Shown here in pieces: positions 1-9,436 of a stretch of DNA of 64,000 bases. The notes below the pieces were generated by a model. That model was not told the DNA's origin and made no database searches. It saw only the letters and a program-made list of their open reading frames with translations. The stretch's first letter is position 1, and every line of letters starts with the position of its first letter. A program made the position numbers and the translations under genes. Source of the DNA: CAWJFP01 sp963842155 (GTDB lineage: Bacteria > Pseudomonadota > Alphaproteobacteria > JACZXZ01); assembly GCA_963842155.1 (NCBI GenBank), contig CAWJFP010000008.1, positions 55,319 through 119,318 on the forward strand. Direction: 5' to 3'.

Positions 1-237
1 AAGCGCCTTCAAGAGCGGCGCGCCCTCCGCGACCACGCCTGCGAAGATCTCGTCGACATAGGAGTCCTCGGATTTGCGCAAGGTCACGGGATCGAGCCGC
101 GCGCTCTCCATGAATGATTTGGAATAGGCCGCGCCGCTATGCGGGGAGGCGAAGACGAGCGGCATGCGTTGCTCGCTGGGGAGCGCCAAGTCCCAGGCCG
201 AACCCGAACCGGCGATCGCGGCGGCGGAGAAATTCAT
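1..237 (-). CDS. N-formylglutamate amidohydrolase family protein (5' part only; runs off the left edge)
   Basis: The 79 codons present read leftwards from an ATG at 235-237 and stay open to the window edge. Near residue 25 they contain the N-terminal family signature PLVFASPHSGAAY, typical of N-formylglutamate amidohydrolases, followed by a region rich in acidic residues (KSEDSYVDEIF) that matches the family's metal-site segment. The enzyme family hydrolyses N-formylglutamate to formate and glutamate in histidine degradation, but members outside a hut operon often have unknown substrates. No hut genes are visible here. It is divergent from cpdR, a neighbour pairing common in alphaproteobacteria. 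The C-terminal two thirds lie outside the window, so the full catalytic set cannot be checked. Confidence 0.75.
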   Translation of the reverse strand, partial: MNFSAAAIAGSGSAWDLALPSEQRMPLVFASPHSGAAYSKSFMESARLDPVTLRKSEDSYVDEIFAGVVAEGAPLLKAL

Positions 238-434
238 CCTCTGTAACTAACCGATTCCAAAGGCGCTGTCACGACCGCGGCGCCGGCGGGGCGCGCCGAG
301 CCGTCATGGGCCGTCGCCGCTCGGGCCTTTACCGATTGGCAAGATGCCTGCGCTAGGATTTCCCAACGGTCGGGCGGCCGGCTCGTCGCGGCGCCGCCTT
401 GCCTCGCATTCCCGCGATCGTCACGGACTTCTGC

Positions 435-803
435 ATGGCCCGCATCCTCATCGCCGAAGATGACCCCTCGATGCGCGACTTCCTGGCGCGCGCGCTCGAG
501 CGCGCGGGGCATCAGGTGACGCCGGTGGCGGATGGCGACGCGGCCCTTGCCGCGTTGGATCGGGCGGGGACGGAGCGCTACGATCTGCTGATCGCCGATA
601 TCGTCATGCCGGGCCTCGACGGCATCGAGCTCGCCCGCCTGGCCGCCGAGACGAGCCAGAACCTGCGCGTCATCTTCATCACGGGCTTCGCCGCGGTGGC
701 GCTCGCGGGCGGTCAGCTCAGGCCGAACGCGGCCAAAATCCTCTCCAAGCCCTTCCATCTGCGCGAGCTGGTCGAGCGGGTCAACCGGGTGCTGGCCGCC
801 TGA
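435..803 (+). CDS. cpdR: CpdR-type single-domain response regulator
   Basis: This is a 122-residue stand-alone receiver domain with no output domain. The acidic pair D9/D10, the phospho-acceptor D55 (in LLIADIVMPG), the Thr of the FITG segment and the Lys of SKPF are all present. The N-terminus MARILIAEDD and the small size match CpdR. In Caulobacter, CpdR in its unphosphorylated form primes the ClpXP protease for cell-cycle substrates and is phosphorylated through the CckA-ChpT phosphorelay. The start at 435 is chosen because homologues begin MARIL; an upstream in-frame ATG at 399 would add 12 residues without family support. It is divergent from the N-formylglutamate amidohydrolase-like gene. 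Assignment rests on length and motif match. Confidence 0.85.
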   Translation: MARILIAEDDPSMRDFLARALERAGHQVTPVADGDAALAALDRAGTERYDLLIADIVMPGLDGIELARLAAETSQNLRVIFITGFAAVALAGGQLRPNAAKILSKPFHLRELVERVNRVLAA

Positions 804-846
804 GGCCACCGCCGCAGGCGGCATCCCCACGCGCCGGCGTCGCGCC

Positions 847-2355
847 TCAGGCGCTTTCGCGCGCCGTTTCCCGCGTCGGCAAAACGCGCTCGCGCGGCAG
901 CAGAATGGTCGCCGTCGTGCCGGCGCCGACGGCGCTTTCGAGCGTCAGGCTGCCGCCATGCTGCTCGATGAAGCTCTTGGCCAGAGGCAGCCCGAGACCC
1001 GAGCCCTCGTAGCGGCGGCTGTCTTTGTTGTCGATCTGGCGGAAGGGCAGGAAGGCGACTGGAATGTCGTTCGGCGCCATCCCTATGCCGCTGTCGCGCA
1101 CCGTGATGCGCATCTCGCCCGATGCGGCCGGCTCGGCCGTGAGCCTGATCGATCCGCCCGCATCGGTGAATTTGACGGCGTTCGAGAGCAGGTTGATCAC
1201 CACCTGCTTGATCCGCAGCGCGTCGGCGAAGAGGCGGGGCAGGTCGGCCGGCAGCTCGAGCGCGAGCTTGACTTTCTTGCGGTCGGCCTGCGGCCGCATC
1301 AGATGGGCGCAGCTCCACACCAGGCCGTGCAGGTCGATCGCGCTCTCCCTGAGCTCGACATTGCCCGCCTCCAGCTTCGAGAGGTCGAGGATGTCGTTGA
1401 CGAGGTCCAGCAGGTGGCGGCCCGACATGTTGATGTCGGCGGCATATTCGCGGAACCGCTCGACGTCGCCCGCTCCCAGGAGATGGCTTTGCATCAGTTC
1501 CGAGAAGCCGATGATGGCGTTGAGCGGGGTGCGCAGCTCATGGCTCATATTGGCGAGGAAGCGCGACTTCACGCGGCTCGCCTCCTCCGCCGTCTCGCGC
1601 GCGCCCTCGGCCGAATCCTTGGCGCCGCGCAGATCGTCGACCAGCGCCGCGTTGCGCAGCTGGAGCGAGATCATGCTGGCGACCGAGCGGCTCGCCGCGC
1701 GCGCCGCCACCATCACGAGCGCGTCGTAGGCGAGGATCATCCCGCCCATGGCGAGCGATTCGCGCCCGCCATGCCAGAACGAGGCCGCGGCGATGGGAAG
1801 CGTGCAGGTCATGAGGTAGATGCGGCATGCCGGCAGATAGAGGCCGTAGCGGATGCTGCCGCCGGCCGTCATGGCGGCGGCGACGAAAAGCACGAAGCCG
1901 CGCGCCTCGATGCTCGAATCGGAATAGAAGGCGAGGCTGAAGCAGCCCCAGAGCATGCCGGAGCATAGGGCGCTGAGGATTACCCCCCGCGACCAAGGTT
2001 CGATCGCTTCCTCGCCCGGCTCCGCCGCTTCGAAACGGCGCGAGAGCCAGAGGGTCGCCGCCGCCCAAACGCCGACGCCGGCGGTCCAGCCCAGCAGCAA
2101 GGCATGATCGATGTAGGGCCACAGCACGAAGACCGCCACGACGGCCGTGATCGGCGCGCCGAAAACGATGGGCGAGGACTTGCAGAGAAGCCGCAGCTGC
2201 TGCGCACGGATAAAACCGTTCGTCTGAGACAAGGCCTCGATACCCCTCGCTTCGGCCGCGCCCTCTCCCTCCGGGCGGGGGCATGGGTGCGGCGCAACAG
2301 GATGGTGACTTATGATGTTTAGAAAATCGTAAACGCGGGCGGCGGCCATTCGCAC
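847..2355 (-). CDS. Membrane-bound sensor histidine kinase (PleC/PdhS-like core)
   Basis: About 500 residues. The N-terminal half has several hydrophobic segments (about residues 60-80, 85-105, 125-145, 155-190 and 205-220), consistent with a multi-pass membrane sensor. A short linker leads to a HisKA domain with H272 in NMSHELRTPLNAIIG and a HATPase domain with N, G1 and G2 boxes (NLLSNAVKFT, DSGIGM, GSGLGLPL). The membrane input domain was not recognised. The start is uncertain: the first 35 residues are encoded by DNA resembling the palindromic repeat family at 41.3-41.5 kb (CCCTCTCCC near 2262), so translation may begin downstream, for example at a TTG near 2233. It is convergent with cpdR, but no receiver partner or functional link is proven. 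Confidence 0.85.
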   Translation of the reverse strand: MRMAAARVYDFLNIISHHPVAPHPCPRPEGEGAAEARGIEALSQTNGFIRAQQLRLLCKSSPIVFGAPITAVVAVFVLWPYIDHALLLGWTAGVGVWAAATLWLSRRFEAAEPGEEAIEPWSRGVILSALCSGMLWGCFSLAFYSDSSIEARGFVLFVAAAMTAGGSIRYGLYLPACRIYLMTCTLPIAAASFWHGGRESLAMGGMILAYDALVMVAARAASRSVASMISLQLRNAALVDDLRGAKDSAEGARETAEEASRVKSRFLANMSHELRTPLNAIIGFSELMQSHLLGAGDVERFREYAADINMSGRHLLDLVNDILDLSKLEAGNVELRESAIDLHGLVWSCAHLMRPQADRKKVKLALELPADLPRLFADALRIKQVVINLLSNAVKFTDAGGSIRLTAEPAASGEMRITVRDSGIGMAPNDIPVAFLPFRQIDNKDSRRYEGSGLGLPLAKSFIEQHGGSLTLESAVGAGTTATILLPRERVLPTRETARESA

Positions 2356-2462
2356 GCCGGATTCTTGCGTGGCGGGAGCCGGCGGGCGCGAGGCTTGCCA
2401 AGGCCCGAAGGTCGGCGCTATAGCTCGCCTGCCGCCAGCGGGGCCCTTGGTCCCGGCCGGCC

Positions 2463-2537
2463 GGGCGCGTAGCTCAGCGGAAGAGCACTACGTTGACATC
2501 GTAGGGGTCGCAAGTTCAATCCTTGCCGCGCCCACCA
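2463..2537 (+). tRNA. tRNA-Val (GAC anticodon), CCA encoded
   Basis: The acceptor stem GGGCGCG (2463-2469) pairs with CGCGCCC (2527-2533), followed by discriminator A and encoded CCA. The anticodon stem CTACG/CGTAG closes a TTGACAT loop, giving anticodon GAC, which reads valine GUC codons. The D arm (GCTC...GAGC) and the T loop (TTCAATC) are in place. No integrase or att-like duplication of its 3' end was seen in the window. Confidence 0.95.
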
Positions 2538-2724
2538 TCGCTACCCTTCCCAACGGCGCGTTGACATCATCCCGCGTGCCGCGCGGCGCGGGCGGCGGCC
2601 GCCTGTGACCCTATGCCGCGCCTCGCCGCCGCTGGACTTAGGCCGAGCACCTCGCGTAATTTCGCGCGAGCATCCGCCCGAGAAGCGGTGACGCAAAATA
2701 TTCAAGACGGTGGGGAGGCCGGCG

Positions 2725-4409
2725 ATGCCCGACGACTTCCGGAGCGATATCGAGATCGCGCGCGCCGCGAGGCTGCAGCCGATCGAGGCGGTGGGCGCGC
2801 GGCTCGGCATCCCGGCCGACGCGCTCTTCCGCTACGGGCCATACAAGGCCAAGCTGAGCCTCGACTACGTCGCCTCCCTCGAGGGCCGGCCGGACGGCAA
2901 GCTCATCCTGGTGACCGCGATCAGCCCCACGCCGGCGGGCGAAGGCAAGACGACGACGACGGTGGGCTTCGGCGACGGGCTCAACCGTCTCGGCAAGCGC
3001 GCCGTCATCTGCATTCGCGAGCCGAGCCTCGGCCCCTGCTTCGGCGTGAAGGGAGGGGCGGCCGGCGGCGGCCTCTCGCAGGTCGTGCCCATGGAGGACA
3101 TCAACCTCCATTTCACCGGCGATTTCCATGCCATCGGCGCCGCCAACAACCTGCTCGCCGCCATGATCGACAATCACGTCTATTGGGGCAACAAGCTCGA
3201 TATCGACGTGCGGCGCATCAGCCTGGCGGCGCGTGGTCGACATGAACGACCGCGCCTTGCGGCAGATCGTCTCCTCGCTCGGGGGCGCTGCCAACGGCTT
3301 CCCGCGCGAGGACGGCTTCGACATCACGGTCGCGTCCGAGGTCATGGCCATCCTCTGCCTGGCGCGCGATCTCGGCGATCTCACCAAGCGGCTCGGCGAC
3401 ATCATCGTCGGCCAGACGCGCGAGCGGAAGCCGGTGCGCGCGCGCGAGCTCAAGGCCGACGGCGCGATGAGCGTGCTGCTCAAGGACGCGCTGATGCCGA
3501 ACCTGGTGCAGACGCTCGAGACGACGCCCGCCTTCGTCCATGGCGGTCCCTTCGCCAACATCGCCCATGGCTGCAATTCGGTGATGGCGACGCGCACCGC
3601 GCTCAAGCTCGCCGATTACGTGGTGACCGAGGCCGGCTTCGGCGCCGATCTCGGCGCGGAGAAGTTCTTCGACATCAAATGCCGCAAGGCGGGGCTCAAG
3701 CCCTCGGCGGCCGTGCTGGTCGCGACGGTGCGCGCGCTCAAGTCGCATGGCGGGGTCAAGCGCGAGGATCTCGGCAAGGAGGATCTGGCGGCAATCGAAC
3801 GCGGCATGGCCAACCTGGCGCGCCATCTCGCCAATCTCAAGCAGTTCGGCGTGCCGGCCGTGGTCGCCATCAACCGCTTCGGCAGCGACACGCGCGCCGA
3901 GCTCGAGCTCGTGCGCCGCAAATGCGGCGAGCTCGACACCCCGGCCGTCGTCTGCACCCACTGGGCGGAGGGCGGCGCGGGCATCGAGCCGCTCGCGCGC
4001 GAGGTGGCCCGGCTCGCCGATCGCCCGGACCAGGAGTTCCACTTTCTCTATCCCGACGACATGCCGCTCTGGGACAAGGCGCGCACCATCGCGCGCAAGC
4101 TCTACGGCGCCGCGGACATCAGCGCCGAGCAGCGCGTGCGCGACCAGTTCAAGGACTATCAGCAGGCGGGCTTCGGACATTACCCGATCTGCATCGCCAA
4201 GACGCAATACAGCTTCTCCACCGACCCGACCGCGCGCGGCGCGCCCGAGGGCTTCATCGTGCCGGTGCGCGAGACCCGATTGGCCGGCGGGCGCCGAGTT
4301 CCTCGTCGTGATCTGCGGCGAGATCATGACCATGCCGGGCCTGCCGCGCGAGCCCGCGGCGCATCGTATCCATATCAACAAGGCGGGCCAGATCGAGGGG
4401 CTGTTCTAG
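2725..4409 (+). CDS. fhs: Formate--tetrahydrofolate ligase, broken by two single-base insertions
   Basis: The gene encodes an enzyme of about 560 residues that makes 10-formyl-THF from formate, THF and ATP. It is readable only across three frames. The first segment holds the ATP-binding loop TPAGEGKTTTT (K75) and GPCFGVKGGAAGGG. An extra C near 3222 breaks the frame; removing it restores ISWRRVVDMNDRALR. The middle segment carries HGGPFANIAHGCNS and VVTEAGFGADLG. An extra G near 4290 breaks it again; removing it restores the tail AEFLVVICGEIMTMPGLPR and the stop at 4409. The start at 2725 follows GGGGAGG. Because the whole conserved protein is otherwise intact, sequencing error is more likely than real gene loss. 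Confidence 0.9.
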
Positions 4410-4666
4410 CGCTGCGGTCTCGACGAGTCGGAATACCGGCGAGCGGCATTTCGCGAATTTTTCGCTCGCGCGGTCAAAATTTCGACGCAATATGCTCCTA
4501 TCATTTTTCTGGACGCGACCCCCGCCGGTTCGCGGCGGCGTCGCGCGTATCAGAAGGCGAGCGAGGCATCGCGCGGTGGGTGGCCGCGAATCGGAGACTG
4601 ACGTCCCGATTACGATGAGGGCTACCTGCCGCGAATGATCGCGAGCGGCGAGCGATGGAGGCGCGG

Positions 4667-4846
4667 ATGAAGACGACGGGCAAGTTGCCTTGGCACGGTA
4701 TCGAGCCGGCCATCGACGAGATATTGTCGGACCCGATCGTTCTGCTGCTCATGCGCAGCGACGGCGTAAGCTCGCGCGAGAGCCTCGCCGTGCTTCGTTG
4801 CGCCGCTTTGCGCGCGGAGCATGCGGAAACGCGCCTCTGCGAGTAG
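4667..4846 (+). CDS. Small hypothetical protein (59 aa)
   Basis: A short frame, MKTTGKLPWHGIEPAIDEIL..., is preceded by a GGAGG-type ribosome-binding site ending about 5 bases before the ATG. The centre (AIDEILSDPIVLLLMRSDGVS) looks like a small helical protein, with a residue pattern resembling short alphaproteobacterial proteins that pair a 'DPIV..LM..DGV' core with an acidic N-terminus. No function is known to me. An in-frame ATG at 4655 would add four residues. It lies alone between fhs and the efflux operon. Confidence 0.5.
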   Translation: MKTTGKLPWHGIEPAIDEILSDPIVLLLMRSDGVSSRESLAVLRCAALRAEHAETRLCE

Positions 4847-4983
4847 CGGCGCTCGACCGTTGCTTGCGGCATACGTCGACGTTCCCGGCTAAACCTTTCT
4901 CCGGCTCTTGCCGGTCGCGTCATTTTCCGGCAAGGTTTCGCGCGGCCTGATCCCCCTTCCCGACCGCACGGAACAGCCGAGCC

Positions 4984-6259
4984 ATGGACGAGCGGCGCGT
5001 GACCGACGACAGAGCTGCGAGGGCGCCGGGGCCGGTCTCGGCGCCTCGCGCTATCGAACGCGCGCCGCGCGGTAGTCGCCTCGTGCGCTGGATCGCCGTC
5101 GGGGTGCTGCTCCTGCTCATCCCGCTCGGCTACTGGTATGTCAGCCGTCCGCAATCGGCGGGGCCGGCGACGCCGGCGGGGACGGGCCCGGGCGCGCCGC
5201 CGGCGGTGACGGTCGCCCATCCCATCACGCGCGACATCGTCGAATGGGACGAGTTCACCGGCCAGTTCAACGCCGTGGACTATGTCGAGCTGCGCGCGCG
5301 GGTGAGCGGCTATCTCACCGAAATCCATTTCACCGACGGGCAGCTGGTCAAGAAGGGCGATCTGCTCTTCGTCATCGATCCGCGCCCCTTCGAGGCCGAC
5401 CTGCGTCAGGCGGAGGCCAATCTCGAGCGCGACAAGGCCCAGGTCGTGCGCTACGACCTCGATCTCAAGCGCTACACCGAGCTTGCCAAGAAGGATTACG
5501 CGCCGCAGCAGCAATATGAGCAGGCCCGCGCCAACGCCGAGGCCACCGCGGCGACGGTGAAGGGCGACGAGGCGGCTGTCGCGCAAGCCCGCCTCAATCT
5601 GGAGTTCACGCATATCGTGGCGCCGATCGGCGGCCGCATCGGCCGCCACGAGGTCAGCCTCGGCAACCTCATCCTGGGCGGCGCGACCCAGAGCCTCACC
5701 TTGCTCTCCACCATCGTCTCGCTCGACCCGATCTACTTTCTATTTCGACATGAGCGAGGCGGATTATCTCGCCTACCAGCGGCTCGTCGCCAAAGGATTG
5801 CTGAAATCGACGCGCGACAATTCCGTCGCCGTCTCCCTGCGGCTCACCGACGAGAAGGGCTGGCCGCATGAGGGCCATCTCGATTTCACCGACAACCAGC
5901 TCGACGCCGGATCGGGCACGATCCGCGCGCGCGCGATCTTCCCCAACCCCGGGCTGATCATCACGGCCGGGCAGTTCGGCCGCGTGCGCGTGCCCGCCTC
6001 GGAGCCGCACAAGGCGGTCCTCATTCCCGACGCGGCCGTGGTGAGCGACCAGTCGCAGAAGATCGCGATGACGGTGAAGGAGGACGGCAAGGTGGCGCCG
6101 CGCGTGATCGAGCTCGGCCCGCTCCATGACGGGTTGCGCGTGGTGCGCTCGGGCCTCGCCGAGAGCGACGTGATCGTCATCGACGGGCTCGTCCGCGCCC
6201 GGCCGGGGGCCAAGGTGGCGCCTCAGCCCGGCAAGATCGAGCCCGCGGCAGAGCGTTAG
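4984..6259 (+). CDS. RND efflux periplasmic adaptor (membrane fusion protein), one frameshift
   Basis: This is the adaptor of a tripartite efflux pump, linking the inner-membrane RND pump to an outer-membrane channel. A single N-terminal membrane anchor (about residues 36-52) is followed by the first half-lipoyl strand (DYVELRARVSGYL), an alpha-hairpin (LRQAEANLERDKAQVVRYDLD onward), the second lipoyl half (FTHIVAPIGGRIG) and beta-barrel/MP domains. The frame breaks near 5738, where an extra T in a T run destroys IYFYFDMSEADYL; removing it joins the rest to the stop at 6259. It is the first gene of an operon with the RND transporter (18-base gap) and the K+ channel. No outer-membrane partner is adjacent. 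Confidence 0.9.
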
Positions 6260-6277
6260 CGGGCGCGGCCGGACGCG

Positions 6278-9200
6278 ATGCGCATCTCGCATTTCTTCAT
6301 CGATCGGCCGATCTTCGCGACCGTCCTCTCGATCTTCATCACGCTCATCGGCGCCGTCTCCTACTTCACCTTGCCGGTCGCGCAATATCCCGAGATCGCG
6401 CCGCCCACCATCGTCGTCACGGCGAGCTATCCCGGCGCCTCGGCCGAGGTGGTGAGCGGCACCGTCGCCACGCCGCTCGAGCAGCAGATCAACGGCGTCG
6501 ACAACATGCTCTACATGGTGTCGCAGGCGACGGGCGACGGCAATCTCTCGATCACCTGCACCTTCGCCCTCGGCACCAATCTCGACACGGCGCAGGTGCT
6601 GGTGCAGAACCGAGTCGCCATCGCGACGCCGCAGCTGCCGACCGAGGTGCAGCAGCTCGGCGTCACGGTCAAGAAGAACTCGCCCGACCTGTTGATGGTC
6701 GTCCATCTAAGCTCGCCCGACGGCTCGCGCGACCAGCTCTATATCTCGAACTACGCGACGCTCCAGATGCGCGACGCGCTGGCGCGGCTCGACGGTGTGG
6801 GCGACGTGCGCGTCTTCGGCGCGCGCGACTATTCGATGCGCATCTGGATCGACCCAGACAAGGCGGCGGCGCGCAACCTGACGGCGGGCGAGATCGTGGC
6901 GGCGCTGCAGGCGCAGAACGTGCAGGTGGCCTCGGGCCTGCTCAACGAGCCGCCGGTGCCGCAGCTTCGCGCTTTCGAGTTCAATGTCGAGACGCTGGGC
7001 CGGCTCAAGGACCCCGCGCAGTTCGCCGACATCGTCGTCAAGACCAGCGCCAACGGCCAGGTCACGCGCGTCCGCGACATCGGGCGGGTCGAGCTCGGCG
7101 CCCAGGACTACAACACCAACGGCTATCTCGATACGCGCCAGGCCGCGCCGATGGGCATATTCCAGCGCCCAGGCTCGAACGCGCTCGCGACCGCGGACGG
7201 CATCATCGCCAAGGTGCAGGAGCTCGCCAAGTCCTTCCCCACGGGCTTGCGCTACGACATCGTCTACAACCCCACCATCTTCATCGCCCAGTCGGTGCGC
7301 GAGGTCATCAGGACCATCTTCATCGCGGTGCTTCTGGTGGTCGTGGTGGTGATCCTGTTCCTGCAGACCTGGCGGGCCTCGATCATTCCCATCGTCGCCA
7401 TCCCGGTGTCGCTGATCGGCACCTTCATGATACTCGCGGCCTTGCGCTATTCGCTCAACAACCTCTCCCTCTTCGGCCTGGTGCTCGCCATCGGCATCGT
7501 CGTGGACGACGCCATCGTCGTGGTGGAGAACGTCGAGCGCAATCTCCGCGCCGGCATGAGCCCGCGCCAGGCGGCGCACGAGACCATGGACGAGGTGGGC
7601 GGCGCGCTCATCGCGATCGCGCTCGTGCTCTCCTCGGTCTTCATCCCGGCGGCCTTCATCCCCGGCATATCGGGGCAGTTCTTCCGCCAGTTCGCGGTGA
7701 CGATCGCGACCGCGACGGTGATTTCGCTCATCGTCTCGCTCAGCCTGAGCCCGGCGCTCTGCGCGCTGCTCTTCAGGCCGCATGAGGAGCGGATGGGGCC
7801 GGCGCCGCTCTACATCCGCCCCGTGCATATCGTCTTTCGCGGCTTCAATTTCCTCTTCGACAGGCTGTCGCGCGGCTATGGCGGCCTCACCAGGCGCCTG
7901 GTGCGCATGGCGCTCCTCATGCTCGTGGTCTATGCCGGCCTCGTGACCTTCGCCGGCTGGCAGTTCTACCGCGCGCCGAGCGGCTTCATTCCGCAGCAGG
8001 ACCAGGGCTATCTCATCACCGTGATCCAGCTTCCGCCCGGCTCCGCGCTCAGCCGCACCGACGCCGTGGTGCGGCGCGCCACGCAGATCATTCTGGACAC
8101 CCCCGGCATCGCCCATGCGGTGCCCTTCGCCGGCCTCGATGCCGCCACCTTCACCAACGCGTCCAACGCCGGCGCCATATTCGCGGTGATGGAGCCTTTC
8201 GAGGACCGCGCCGCGAAGGGCTTGAGCGCGGACCATGTCCGCGCCGACATGCAGGCGCGCCTCGGCGCCATCGAGGGCGCCTTCATCATCGCCATTCCGC
8301 CGGCGCCGGTGCGCGGGGTGGGCACGGCCGGCGGCTTCAAGATGATGATCCAGGACAGGCGCGGGCGGGGCTCGGACGCGCTCTACGCGGCGACGCAGGA
8401 TCTCGTGGCCGCGGCCAACAAGGCGCCCGGCCTCACCGGCGTGTTCTCGCTCTTCAACACCTCGACGCCCAAGATCTTCGCCGACATCGACCGCGTGAAG
8501 GCTGAGATGCTCGGCGTCTCGGCCGACAATCTCTTCCAGACCCTCGAGGTCTATCTCGGCTCGGTCTTCGTCAACAATTTCAACTATCTCGGCCGCACCT
8601 ACGAGGTGCTCGCCCAGGCCGACGGCGCCTTCCGCCAGGACATCCGCGACATCGCCAATCTGAAAACCCGCAACGGCAAGGGCGAGATGGTGCCGATCGG
8701 CTCGGTCGCCAGCTTCCGCGACATCACCGGCCCCTATCGCGTGCCGCGCTACAACCTCTATCCGGCGGCCGAGCTGCAGGGCAATACCCTGCCGGGCTAC
8801 TCGACGGGCTATACGCTCGACACCTTGGACAGGCTGGCGGCGGAGCGTCTGCCGCCCGGCTTCGGCTATGAATGGACCGAGCTCGCCTATCAGGAGAAGC
8901 TCGCCGGCCATAACGGCATCTATGTCTTCGCCGCCTCGGTGGTGTTCGTCTTCCTCGTGCTGGCCGCGCAATATGAGAGCTGGGCGCTGCCCTTCTCGAT
9001 CATCCTCATCGTGCCGATGTGCCTCCTCGCCGCGGTCAGCGGGCTCCTGATCCGCTCCATGGACGTGAACATCCTCGCCCAGGTGGGCTTCATCGTGCTG
9101 GTCGGGCTCGCCGCCAAGAACGCCATTCTCATCGTCGAGTTCGCGCGCCAGGGCGAGGTCGCGGGCGCCGACCGCTTCGAGGCGGCGTCGCAGGCGGCGC

Positions 9201-9436
9201 AGACGCGGCTCAGGCCCATCCTCATGACCTCCTTCTCCTTCATCCTGGGCGTGCTGCCGCTCGCGATCGCCACCGGCGCCGGCGCCGAGATGCGGCAGTC
9301 GCTGGGCACGACGGTGTTCTTCGGCATGATCGGGGTGACCGCCTTCGGCCTCATCTTCACCCCGATCTTCTATGTCGTGGTGCGCCGGCTGTTCCGCTCG
9401 CGTCTCGCCGGCGCGGTCGCGGAGGAGAAGCGATGA
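6278..9436 (+). CDS. RND multidrug efflux transporter, HAE-1 family
   Basis: It is 1052 residues long, the normal length for AcrB/MexB-type inner-membrane proton antiporters. It starts MRISHFFIDRPIFATVLSI, the usual RND N-terminus. The TM4 proton-relay motif VLAIGIVVDDAIVVVENVER with paired Asp is present, as are the large periplasmic loops and the C-terminal TM block with GLAAKNAILIVEFA. It is translationally coupled downstream: its stop overlaps the K+ channel start in an ATGA. It is an intact frame next to the broken adaptor gene, which supports the view that the adaptor break is a sequence error. Substrate range cannot be told from sequence. Confidence 0.95.
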   Translation: MRISHFFIDRPIFATVLSIFITLIGAVSYFTLPVAQYPEIAPPTIVVTASYPGASAEVVSGTVATPLEQQINGVDNMLYMVSQATGDGNLSITCTFALGTNLDTAQVLVQNRVAIATPQLPTEVQQLGVTVKKNSPDLLMVVHLSSPDGSRDQLYISNYATLQMRDALARLDGVGDVRVFGARDYSMRIWIDPDKAAARNLTAGEIVAALQAQNVQVASGLLNEPPVPQLRAFEFNVETLGRLKDPAQFADIVVKTSANGQVTRVRDIGRVELGAQDYNTNGYLDTRQAAPMGIFQRPGSNALATADGIIAKVQELAKSFPTGLRYDIVYNPTIFIAQSVREVIRTIFIAVLLVVVVVILFLQTWRASIIPIVAIPVSLIGTFMILAALRYSLNNLSLFGLVLAIGIVVDDAIVVVENVERNLRAGMSPRQAAHETMDEVGGALIAIALVLSSVFIPAAFIPGISGQFFRQFAVTIATATVISLIVSLSLSPALCALLFRPHEERMGPAPLYIRPVHIVFRGFNFLFDRLSRGYGGLTRRLVRMALLMLVVYAGLVTFAGWQFYRAPSGFIPQQDQGYLITVIQLPPGSALSRTDAVVRRATQIILDTPGIAHAVPFAGLDAATFTNASNAGAIFAVMEPFEDRAAKGLSADHVRADMQARLGAIEGAFIIAIPPAPVRGVGTAGGFKMMIQDRRGRGSDALYAATQDLVAAANKAPGLTGVFSLFNTSTPKIFADIDRVKAEMLGVSADNLFQTLEVYLGSVFVNNFNYLGRTYEVLAQADGAFRQDIRDIANLKTRNGKGEMVPIGSVASFRDITGPYRVPRYNLYPAAELQGNTLPGYSTGYTLDTLDRLAAERLPPGFGYEWTELAYQEKLAGHNGIYVFAASVVFVFLVLAAQYESWALPFSIILIVPMCLLAAVSGLLIRSMDVNILAQVGFIVLVGLAAKNAILIVEFARQGEVAGADRFEAASQAAQTRLRPILMTSFSFILGVLPLAIATGAGAEMRQSLGTTVFFGMIGVTAFGLIFTPIFYVVVRRLFRSRLAGAVAEEKR

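Noticed and set aside
2463..2537. tRNA-Val as an integration site
   Set aside because: No second copy of its 3' end and no integrase lie in the window; fhs follows directly.
2539..2724. Open frames between tRNA-Val and fhs
   Set aside because: They are read-throughs of the tRNA and the fhs leader without family features or conserved starts.
6707..8971. A 754-codon open frame opposite the RND transporter gene
   Set aside because: It mirrors a real, fully motif-supported gene; its protein is rich in Arg/His/Gly/Ala with no family features, as expected of antisense frames in high-GC DNA. The same holds for frames opposite the CBS, penicillin-acylase, M16, ALDH and AI-2E genes.
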